A stretch of 64,000 nt of DNA, from positions 3,820,970 to 3,884,969 of the forward strand of contig CALYLW010000014.1 of the NCBI GenBank assembly GCA_944989445.1, given 5' to 3'. The translations under genes and the position numbers were made by a program. The notes under the pieces were generated by a model, which was not told the origin of the DNA, searched no databases, and saw only the letters and a program-made list of their open reading frames with translations. This stretch comes from Ampullaceana balthica. Taxonomy: Eukaryota; Mollusca; Gastropoda; Lymnaeidae. Below are positions 36,301 through 48,300 of this stretch, piece by piece. Numbering within the stretch: position 1 is the first letter of the stretch; every line of letters starts with the position of its first letter.

Positions 36301-39300
36301 CTCGAATTAAATAAAATATATTTCAAAAGTTCATTTGGCTTTGTAGATAAAGGAAAGATTTAAGAAAACTATAAATATAAAAATTAAATATTTGGACACT
36401 GCAAAGCAATATATCAAAGCCCAGAGTAGCAAGGTGTTTTGTTTTTTTTAAAGCTGATGGAATACTTATAATTCAGTGAAATGGAATTTTCATTTATAGA
36501 AATATTTAATGATTTGACAAAAATCATTCAAAGATGTTCCAATGATAAAGATGATTAAAACAAAGTAAGTTTTTAAAAAAAAACATTTCTAGTAGTTAAA
36601 CAAAGCTTCCAAGCACATTTAATCTGCACATAGACATTTTTTTTTCAAATTATTAATAATATCCAACAAGCATAAATTATAACAAATTTTTCCAAAAGTT
36701 CACAAGCTAAGAGTGTTTAAATATAGATTTTATTTAAATCTAATACATGTAGTATTGATTGATAAAATTACTGAAAATGATGAGATGATTATTTTTTGTA
36801 TGGTGTGGACTTTAAATCATGAAGAAAGAACTGTGTTATATTCTAATAGATGTTCACATACAATGGATTTTAAAAACTTATAACTTGAACTTTCTTATAA
36901 CTTTCGTTTTTATTAGGACACTTAACACATGCGGTAACTGGCAAACAAAGGTACTTTCTATTCAAGCAAAACATAAAAAAGAGCAAGTGAACTGCCTGAA
37001 CAAGAACTGTGACTTTCTACTTAAATATTTAGTGAATTTTTCATGTTTTATTTAATTAGTTTCCACTAAAAGAAGAATACACATTTTACTGAATGTACAA
37101 GGTCACAGTTTCATCAAATTTAAGTAAATATATTGAACTGAAAATCAAATATATAATCAATTTTATAACAGAGCAAGGAAAGAACACTTCAAAAATGCTT
37201 ATATGGATTAACTAGTTTTTTAAAAATACATTAGGATTTTATACTATTTAATGTATCTGCTAATAAAATCTAAGATATATTTTAAATAATATTAAAATAT
37301 TGAGTTACAAATATCTAGTGTGATATTTTATTAAAACCTAAGACGTGCTTTCAATAAATTTTTTTAACTAATTCACTGTTTACTTGTCTCAATAAGACTG
37401 AATCAAAGAAAAGATGGTGGTATAACTCTAAAAATATATGATGAAAGTGAAAATCAATTTTTTTTTAAATTGGTAATTAATAGCTTTTAAAAATTCTAAC
37501 CAAAGATGTTATTTAGGTCTTTTAATTTGGCAATAGATTAGGAAATTTTAGTTATAAGTAAATGTTCAATAAAGATGCCTATAGAAATTTAATAATATGA
37601 CAGGAAATTATTAGATAGAAAATAAGATCAGGAACAAAGAAATTTATGCAAAACCTAAACCATAATGAAGCAAGATGAGCAAATATTAGAACTAAGCCAA
37701 ACTCTAAGCAATGAATTAGAAAAGTCAGTTCAGGAAGGCTTCTTTTCTTAATAATTTTCATTCACTTGCTGCATAATTAGTTTACCACACCCAAAGATAG
37801 AAAAAATTAGTTAAGCTAATAAGAATATTATTGTCAGTATACTTTCACTTCCTAAATTGACGATGGCAAATTATTTTTTTAAAATAAAAAATGAGGCTCA
37901 TTTTACAAAAGTAATTTAACTTTTCAAGTAAAACCTTTATATTTTTAGATAATATCAAATAAATATTGAAGTCTTGTATCAAATATTTAACTTTTATTAA
38001 CATAATTATTGAAACTCTTATCTCATTGAGATACAAGTCATCTAAAACATTTTTTAAAACTCTTTAGTACTTCAGTTTCAGAAAATAATACAAGGTAATA
38101 GGCATGAAATTTGGGTCAATCTATTAAGCCTTATATTTTGAAACTTATAGCTTCTTAAATATCTAGCAGAAAAAACAATAGCCTTGAAAAGTGAAACTGT
38201 TTTGGACTAAATTGAGTCTCAATGGAAAACAAATAAACAGCTGTACAATAGCAGCAACAGATAAGAGCTATGCAAGTTAACAAAAATTTTGATTCTGGGG
38301 GAAGACAGTAAGGATGTTTACATGTGCGAGAGACGCGAAGCTTGACGCTGCGACTCAGGGGCCCTGGCTGGTCAGATAAAACAGGGCTGGGATTTCCGCT
38401 GGCTTCTGAAAACACACAGGATCCACAAGTGGTATAGGGTTGTTGTTTTTTTTGTCTAGTAGTTTAAGGTTGAGGAAATCCATGTACATATTTTTAAAGT
38501 GAAGTCAGTTTTAAAGCAATATTCAAGGTAGCATATTTAAATTTATCGTTTAATTATATTATTTTATTTTAAAATAATTACCTTGAGCCTTTGGGACCTA
38601 TCCTTATAAATTAATGTAATTATATATTTTCTTATTCTAGCTGTAAAAATATTGACAGCAAAAAAAAATTTTTGAGGCGTGCGTAAACAAAAAAAAATAA
38701 ATCTTTTTATAAATGTGTCAGTCGAAAAAAAGTAATTAGACTAAAAAAAGTTATATTATCCACAGTTTTCATGGGGTTTTTTTAAACATAGATTTGTTAT
38801 TGTGTTAAAACATTGCCTAAAATTTTGGAAAATAAATAAGAGAAAGCAGATAAGTTTCATGCATGATCCTAAGTATAAAATCTTCAACAACAATGTAAAG
38901 GTTATAAGTGTGTAGAAAAGTTGGCACACTTATGGGGGTATGACTGAAAAAAAAGTGGTAAAGTATCAACCCAAGAACTTTTTTTTCCTATAGACCCTTT
39001 CCCAATTGCAAAAGCATTGCTTCATACATTTCTATAATAGCGATATTTGTAAACAACAGTGGCATCTATGTCATCTACTCTTTAAGATGGGTGGTGTTAA
39101 CAGATGGGGACTTCATATAAGGCTAAGACACTTGGGAGACTCATTGAACAACAAATAACTAAATTTTAAAAGGTGAATTATAAATAAAATGAAATTGTTT
39201 TCAACTAATCAATTAATAAATTTACTATTGAGAGTGGTGACTTTTTATCCTGGGTGATTGCATAATTTACTAAGCACATTCTCTTTAAATTTTAAGACTT

Positions 39301-42300
39301 TTTGAAAAATCAGAAAGTAAGTATATCAAAACTAGGAGTTTTATAATAAAGCCAAATAAATCTTTAAAAATTGTATCAATTTATTATTAAGATATTGAGA
39401 TATGTATAATATATATTTGTATATATAGGACAGAGTAGGAATCTTTGAAAAGATAATAGTTTAATTATTTAGTAATAGCATGTACATATTATGTTCCTTA
39501 AATGAAACATCCATACCATATAACTCATATATAAAGTATTTTGAATTCAAACAAATCGGTCAATGATAAATTGACTTATTCCTATACTACCATAAAATAA
39601 AGTCTTTAAATTTTGACATTTTATCAAACCAGGTGTATAAAGTGCTCCTCCAATGTTTCATTTTTTAAAGTGACTTAATTTATTTTTAAATAAAAAAATA
39701 ATAGCTAAAAAAAATTATTTTTAATTTCATGTAATTATTTACTTTATCTATTAATAGTATTACTCCACTAATGGTTTAAAACAATATGCAGTCACAAAAA
39801 AGAGCTTTTAAGTTGTTTTTTTTCAGTCATTTTTCTAGAAGGGTCAAAACAAAAAGTTTGACAAGGATGAGAATCTCAGATTAATCCATTCAGGAACATT
39901 AAGGTTTATTTTAGAAATAAAATTAACCAAAAAAAGGGGAAGCCTTATATAAAGATAAAACTCCAAACAACATTAGTCACTCAGTAAAACAATGTGTTAT
40001 ATATATCATTGTATTAACTATTGATAAGCTACTGTCATATCAGAAATTACAGAGTAAAAATGCTTTACTTCTATAGCGAGTTTTTTTTTAAAGATAGCTT
40101 TGTTCAAGATATAAGTTTTCCTGTATCTTGGTATAACTTATAAGCAGAATGTAGTAGAGCATTTTTTTAAAAATATACACTAAAAATATATTAAGTTATC
40201 ACCATGAGTTTAATTACCAGTGAATGACATTGGTGGATTAACAGATGGGGTATCTGTAAATTAAACAATGTAAAAAATATTGTGCTGCACCTAAACATTT
40301 TGAGTATTCCAACATCCAACAAAGTCCATTTATTACTAAATTACAAGAATTTCAGTATTAACTGATAGAGGGCTAAGAATGAGAGCACTTTGACAGAGAA
40401 GTACAAATATTTACACTCTGTCTAATTAAAAATAATCAGATTCTAAGACAACTTCAGAAGTGTCTATTAAAGATTTAGTGCTTTTAAATGTTTTAATATC
40501 ATTTATTCCAGCTATGAATATTGAAATATTCATTAAAATTTAGAATCAAGCTTAATTATGGTAAAGAGTACTAATACCTCTGACGGGTGTGTTAATGACA
40601 CCAGAATAAAACTAATTAAAAAGTAAATATAGTGGTATAAATATATATATATATATTTTATAAATCCAAACCATGTACAGTTGAACCTGGTCATGTCCCT
40701 TGCAAGCGTCAAAATATTTTGATCGAAATAAACAAAAACCAATACAGGCACCAAAAATTTAACATGTGCTTGAAATTTCTTTAAGTGAACGATGTGCCTT
40801 AATAAAGGAGAATGTACATTCTCTTTTTAGGAGTCTTTTTTTACACAACAGCCTCACATAATTTGTTTGGTGAAGCTATCTGCACGTTATAAAAATTTAA
40901 CACACCTGTTTGCTAACAACAAAAGGCGCATGTGCACCAAGTAACAGCAAAGAATTACCCATATACATTTAAGGTTGTTAAGATCGTTGGCTTTTCTGGA
41001 ACGGTGAACCATTTAAAAAAAAATTAATAGTCTATTAGCTGTAGCTAGGTATTTTCCCTTGGTTCTTAAAGCCCAGAAGAAAATGCAACACTGCCCTTGT
41101 CACGCCCGCCCAGTGTAATTTGATAACATCATGTTTAGCTTTCTTGCCTGTTAACTCTGCAAATTTTAAAAGTGAGATAATGAAGTGGCATCGAATAATG
41201 ACATTTTCAAAACCCGGTGTTTGGTCAAAGGTATAGAGATAATTGTCATTAAGTTGCAAATTTGACCATCTTTTGTGCTCGAGATTTTAGGCTTTGGGGA
41301 CATAAAAGAATTGACAAAATCTATGAGTAATTGCTAAGACAAAGAGAGAATTTGGCGACTCAACTTCGAAAATGTCAAATTAATAGAGTTGGCAAGTTAA
41401 ACAAGGTCAAGATAACCGGGTTCAACTGGATTATGAAAACCTCCAACCTCAAATCCCTTAGTAAATAATGGTTTAAGAATTATTTGAACTATTTAATCTA
41501 ACCTATAAGATGGAAAAGGGTTAATTATGAATTGGGGAAAAACAATACTGAAACATTCAATAAACTATTTTTGTATTAAAAAAATCCTATATGGCAGTCA
41601 CTTTTTGTAGAATAGAAAAACAACATCAAACATCAATGTGCTGTGCCCACAATACTGGAGAATAGCATTGGTCTTCTCCTTGTTGCTTTCAACCTATACA
41701 TCTAAACAGTAGTTGTTCTTTTTAATACTTTTCTCATATTTATAGGAGATTTCCATTAATAATTCAAGACATTGTCCCAAAAAATATTGAACTTAAAAAA
41801 ATATTTTCTTAACTTCCATTTTACTTGTAGTACTGGCTGAGAACAAGGGGTTTAGACCAGAATTTTAAAGACAATCAACGCTCACTCTGTCTCTACATGT
41901 CTTAACGTGCCCCATGCTTATCTAAACTTTTTTTTGTAAAAATAATTTTTAGAAATTGGAATTTTTTTTTAAATTAACAAAGCATTCCCATTCTGATAAA
42001 GTAGATCAACATCTTCAATAAAAATTAAAATGATTATAAAAAGGAACATCTAAAAAAATAAAATTTATTGAATACCTTGTTTCTGTTTCTCTACAACACT
42101 GTCTCGTTTTTCAACATTGGGTTCAGGAGACATTGGCCTGTTGACTAGAAGGGAAGATAAGTCAGGCTCCACAAACTCAATGGGACCTGGGGAAAAAAAT
42201 AATATGTTAACTACTAAAAGCATTCATTACAAAAGAGTGCATTATAGACTAAAATAATTAACATTTTAAACATTCATATTTTTTTTTAAAAACTTTTTTA

Positions 42301-45300
42301 CATTCTCCTTTATACTAACCCTATCAATTCAAACTCATAAGGATTTTTTCAGTATATTTTCCTTATGAGAAGGATGCACAAACACAACAAGAAGTGAGGT
42401 ACTTGCATATGAAAAGGAAAGGTCTATTTCTAACAAACCCGTGTCTCACTAAATAAGCTTAAGTGTGTTCTTGACGCTTTTTTTTTGGCCTTAATCCAAC
42501 ATTAGTATATTAATTAACTGAGATACAAAAAAAGAAAAAAAAATTTAATCTAAAATTCAGAAATAAAAAATATTTAACCTCACGAATATGGAATTCCAGG
42601 ATAAACCGGAAAGGTGCATCCCTGATTTCCAGCTAAAATGTTTTGTAATGTGCTAACAATGATCAATTTAATTATAGTACTATTTTATTTTATTTTAGAA
42701 ACCTTGTAATAAAACATTTTATAATCTAAATTATTTATTTTTTTAAATCATCCAAATTTTTAAAAATATCAGTAAAATGATTTAAAATTTTGATACACAA
42801 AGAGGAAATGGCCATTGTTGTGTACAGTGAAATATTTGTATTTTTTTGGTTTTTTTTAAACAAATGCTTATTTTTTTCTTCATTTATGTTCCTGTAATGC
42901 TGTAATTTACTATTAAAATTTTGAAATGAAAATAACCTCGCGACCTTGTTCACATCCAAGACATTTTGATGTCACCACCACACTGTGTGTTTGCTCTCCT
43001 ACTATACCTCTAATCGACTTTTTTTTTAAAATGATTAAATCATTTGCTAGCCAAACTCAATAAACAGTGATGCCCTGTTACCCAAGAATATCAAGAAGGC
43101 GCAATTGATGTCCCAGTTGCACTGTGTTCTCGTTCGCTGCCCTGCATCTTAACCGTTAACACAACAAAAAATGAACTCCCGGGATTAAGCTAAGACAGAC
43201 TCAATGCCGTAATGGTTAACCCTCTTAATTAGTACCGGCCGGTCCTGGGCCTAGGACCGGCTAAGAACCTTAAAAGTTACTGAGCCTACTTAAATTGGGT
43301 TGGGGGGGGGGATCCAAAAACACCTGAGAGTTTAACACACCTTCACTTATAAAAGATATCAACCAACTATAATTTATTTTGCCTCAATAAAGAAAATATT
43401 GTGATAGTAAACAATCGCCTATTTAAACCTGGTTTTTCATTGCCCGTTCCCTTCTTCTCAATAAATGTGGTTATGAGCTTCTGAACCGTCATTTCATCAC
43501 AGTTTTGCTTGAACTCCTGATGAACCTAGAGAAGAACATTTAGTATTTGGGTATTTTACATGTAAATCCTTGTTTGAGATACAAAAGTTCCAGATACTAA
43601 AGCCACCCCGGAATGGATTCATTTCGTATCTCGAGGTACCACTGTACTAAGAAGCAAGCATTCAGACACATGTCTAGAAAATTAAATGTTTATTCTTTTA
43701 TGAATTTTTAACATTATAAGTAAAACAGAGTTAGGAATATGTTAAGTATTTTTGTCTTCATTTGAATTAATTTTTTTTTAATGAATACATGTCTTATTTA
43801 CTGATTTTCGCAAAAAAATGGGTCCCAGAATGTAATGCAATTAGGATATAACTGAAAATTGTTACCTGTCCTAACAAGGCATGTTCATTCTCCCATGACT
43901 TTGCAAATGTGTCTATGAAATCCTTCATTTGACATATGTGCTCCTCTTCAAGCTCTTGATAATGCTGCAAAAAATGTGTTACATGACAGACACATTTTAA
44001 ATTTAATTTTTTTAAAACTCAAACACTTTCATTTTTTAAAATTACTTTTTAAAAATACTTATGAGTAAGTAATTTTTTTCAATTACCGTATATATTCGTT
44101 CGCAAGCCGACCTTTTTTGGGCAAAATCTAGGGGAAAAAGTTGGGGGGTCGGCTTACGAGCGGGTCAATAACGTGTTTCTGCATGGATATTGAATATCAG
44201 TGCTGCTATTCTAGATCATCAAGGTCCTTTTCTACATTCTACAAGATTCGACTTCTCTACCAGAAGCTATAATATATTATTAAACATCTGCACTTACCTT
44301 ATTTAATCATTTTATTTATTTTAGTGAACGTTTTAATAAATTGTTTTACAAATTCAGCTCTCAACAACGAATTTTAATGTACACGCTTTCGCCACTGTTT
44401 ACCACAGAATTTTTTTTGTTTAAATACCGGTAACTCTTGCCAACCAAAGAGCACAAAGACAAAGATAGGCAGTACAAAGTAAACAATCATAATGACCGAT
44501 TTAGCTTGTAGTTTTTAAAAAATGTGTACCATTTTGTTTAAGCTGTCCTATTATTTTTGGCGGGTCGGCTTGCGAGCGGGTTATACACTTTTAATACTTT
44601 TCTCTTCCAAAAGCTTATGAACGAACGGGCTATAGAACAAGTATAAACGGTAATTTAAAAACTAATAATGCATTTTTTTTTACTTTTTAAAAATACTAAC
44701 TAATAAATAAGTTTAAACAAGTAATTTGAATAGTCATTTTTTAAAAATATAATTGAAAGGAATATTTCTGTTAAAATCAAAAACAAAAAACTTGTTTTCA
44801 CAAAATAGAAAAAAATTTAATATGTATTGCAATACTATACTTAAATAGTAAATATATTTAGTGGAAATTAAATATGTTAGAATAATGAATATTATATTTT
44901 TTCCTAAAGAGTATTTACAATTAACATAAATTAAATACAAAAACTATTACTTATAACAGTTAAGAAAATATTTGTTTGCTATGGCTTATATAATTGATTT
45001 AACAAAGACTAACAGACTTATTAAATTATCCAATGATTTTCTTCACAAGTAAATCTCATCAGGTGTCATTACTTACGTGGCAAGAGCCAATCATTTTCTC
45101 TTCAAAAACATTTCGAACATCCTTGAATTTTTCTATAAGTGTTTTGTATTCCTCCACTATGGGGAAAAGAAAAAATTAAACATCTATTTTTTATCTTCTT
45201 ATTTTATCTGTTATTTGTAATAACAAGTGACTTTAGAAAATAGTTTTAAATAAAATAATCTCATAAAAAGTTATTTAGTAAGTGCAGTAATCATTCAGAC

Positions 45301-48300
45301 ATTGGAGAAAAAAAAATACTTACAAGCTTTTTTATATTTCACTTCAGCCTGAAGAAAGTTTTTAGAAAATGCAGTTAAAAGCAAGCCCAATATTATAATT
45401 GCAGTTTTAAATTTTGCCCATTTACTTAATTCTGAAGACCCAAAAAAATGTTCCTTCATCATTCATATTTAGGGAAAACTTTTGGTTTATTAATAAAATA
45501 TTAAAACAAATTTTTCAATTAGTTACAGATCCCAAAAAAACACAACAAAAAATTATGTTTTTTAAAAATTAATTAAATTTTATTTTGCATATAAGTCATA
45601 TAAATAAAATGTATGTCTTACCTTTTCTATATCTTTTTGAGAAGCATTATCCCTTTTGAGTCTCTCCATTTCTAAACACCTGGTGTGGTAAATCTCTTTA
45701 GCCTATGGAAGTGGAGACATGTTAAATATCACAAGGAAGTAGCATGACTGTAGAATACCTATTCTAACTATTAGCAAGGGGCAAATGATAAAATCCAACT
45801 AAATTTTTAACAGTTCCAATTACCTTGTGTAAAGCTGTAGTTGTTTGCTGAATGGTCTGTACTGAATCAAGCGTACTTTGCTCATTCTCTTTTATCTGTT
45901 AATTTTAATATTTAAGTATGGCCATTTCAAAAATACTACAGACAGCATTACAAAATATATTTTATAAATATTTGTCATCAGTAAAAGTTTTTTTATTTCA
46001 TAAAAAAGAAGGGTTTGGCATTTAATACTTTTCAGTTTGGCAGAAATAAAGATTTTAAAATACAACACATTCAAACAGCAGTTAAATGGAAAAAAAAGAG
46101 AAAAGAAACCAGACCCAAAAGAGTGTATCTCATAACATTATTTTACATTTTGTTTCTTATAAGAGCAGAAAATTAATGTTTTTACAATGAGCAGCTACAA
46201 AGTCATATTTCCATTACCGTTTTGTGGCGTTTGTGTTGTTCCTCACTGTAGCGCACCATGTCCTTTATGAGATCAGACCAAGTGTGAACCAACTGCATTT
46301 GCAGACTAGACAGTTTTTCTATCAGAGATTTTAGTACATTCCAAAATGGTCCAAATGTACTGTAAAATGTCAATTAAATGAAATGACTTACTGTTCATGT
46401 AAATTTGATAATAATAGCAATGTTAATATTTTTGTAATAACAATAATTGCAGCTTTAAACCCATACTATAGAAGAAAGCATTCATTTATGGTTAATGAAA
46501 ATATGAAAATTAGGGTAGCAAAAAAACTGAAAATCACACAGCAACAGTAGTCTCCCGCAATTTTTTTTTCCATACAAAGAGAAACATTAGTACTATGATT
46601 AACAAATATTAGTAGAGCATACAAGTTATATTCAAAATGAGGAGTGGCACAAATAACTTTGTTTACTTTATGTTTTATATTTCAATGAGGGACATATTTT
46701 TTATCATTCAACGAAATATTTTCTTTTCGTAATTAATTTAATACATCTACATATAATTCAAGACCTATATTACCATTTCCTTTTATTTAAAATTCATCAG
46801 TTTAAGCATCGATCTTAAAGAAAGTGCCCACACTATGCCAAATATCATGACTGGCCAAATTAAGTAACATGGCACCAGAAGGGTGACGTCTATCCTTGAA
46901 TATGTATACAACATATGTGAATAATATCTTGAGCCCAAGCAAAACTCATTAAGTAACAAAATTTGCTGATGATACCACCATCAATGCCTTAATATCTGAT
47001 GGGACAAGCTTATACTCCAACAAAACAGTTGTCTATTTTGCAGATCTCACCATTAAAAAAATTTACTGAGTGAGAAAACAAATAGATTATGTATTAAAAA
47101 ATAAACCAATAACTTTTCTTTCTTACTTTTTAGTTATTAACTAACTCTAAAGTGCAAACAATGAAGGCCTACTGAACGTTTATGAAACACCCATTTAAAA
47201 AAACTAATCAGGCAAGCTATATAACAAAATTAACACCCACTGCTTTGAACCATTTCAAGAAAAATGATGTTTGGAGAATTCATCCAAACCTCTTCATCCT
47301 TTAAGTATGGAACAACAGATATAAATGTTATTTTATTTCCAAGTCTGTAAGAGCTAGGCACCAAGCTCCCTTACTTAGCATTATCCCATTTATTACAGCT
47401 GACTCCTTATTTAATTCATATTTCCACTGCAATTTTTTCTTACAACTTTATGTCTCCATTAGAACTGACACAATCTTGGCACATAATTTTATATCCACCA
47501 CGATCCAGAAAAAAACTATAGTTTAAATCAAATTTTAATAGGCCAATTTTAAATTCGTATCCCATTATTTTTCAGACTAAAATTCAATATGAGGCCGTCC
47601 ATAAAGTATGTCACGTTTTTTTTGAAAATTTTTAACTCCCCCTCTCCCCCTGTCACACATCTCGGAACAAAGTATGTCACACTTTTGACCAAAAATTGTG
47701 TTTTTTTTGTTAATAAAATAATCAAAATTTAATATGAAACAGCGTGACGTCACGCATGGCCGGACCCTACCCCTCCCCCCTGTCACAAACTGTCACACTT
47801 TCTTACACCCCCTACCCCCCTCTGGAGCGTGACGTACTTTATGGACGGCCCCTATGTCTAACCTATGCATAGCAGTGTCTTATAGGCTAATTCTAGGTTA
47901 TATTAATAATTGTCTGCTGAAAAGAAATTGTAAAATTTAAGCATGCTAAATGTTTCTGATTTACGTTTACTTTCATTTACCAAATAAAGAGCGGCTACAA
48001 AAATATGAACTAACTACTCACCCAACAGGTGGTGTGTTGGCTGCTAATTTTGCCAATTTACTTAGCAACTTGCTATAGTTTTCCTCAACAGTGCAGCTGA
48101 GAGAGAATAAATTATCAATGAATTTTGTTTTAATAACACTTTGAAACAGATTGTTTTGCTTCACAATATTCTGTCCATGTTATTATTTATCATAATATTT
48201 TTATGAAATTGTTTTAGCTTCAATTTCATTTCAGAATTATTACACTTCATTTCTTAAATTATGGTGAGAAATATAAATGTAACTGAAACTTTAAGGGCAA

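Noticed and set aside
38155..38415. 86-codon minus-strand ORF
   Set aside because: It contains FCHO exon 13 in a different frame from that required by the splice phases.
43238..43261. Rho-independent terminator
   Set aside because: A hairpin in an animal intron with no U-tract; bacterial terminator logic does not apply.
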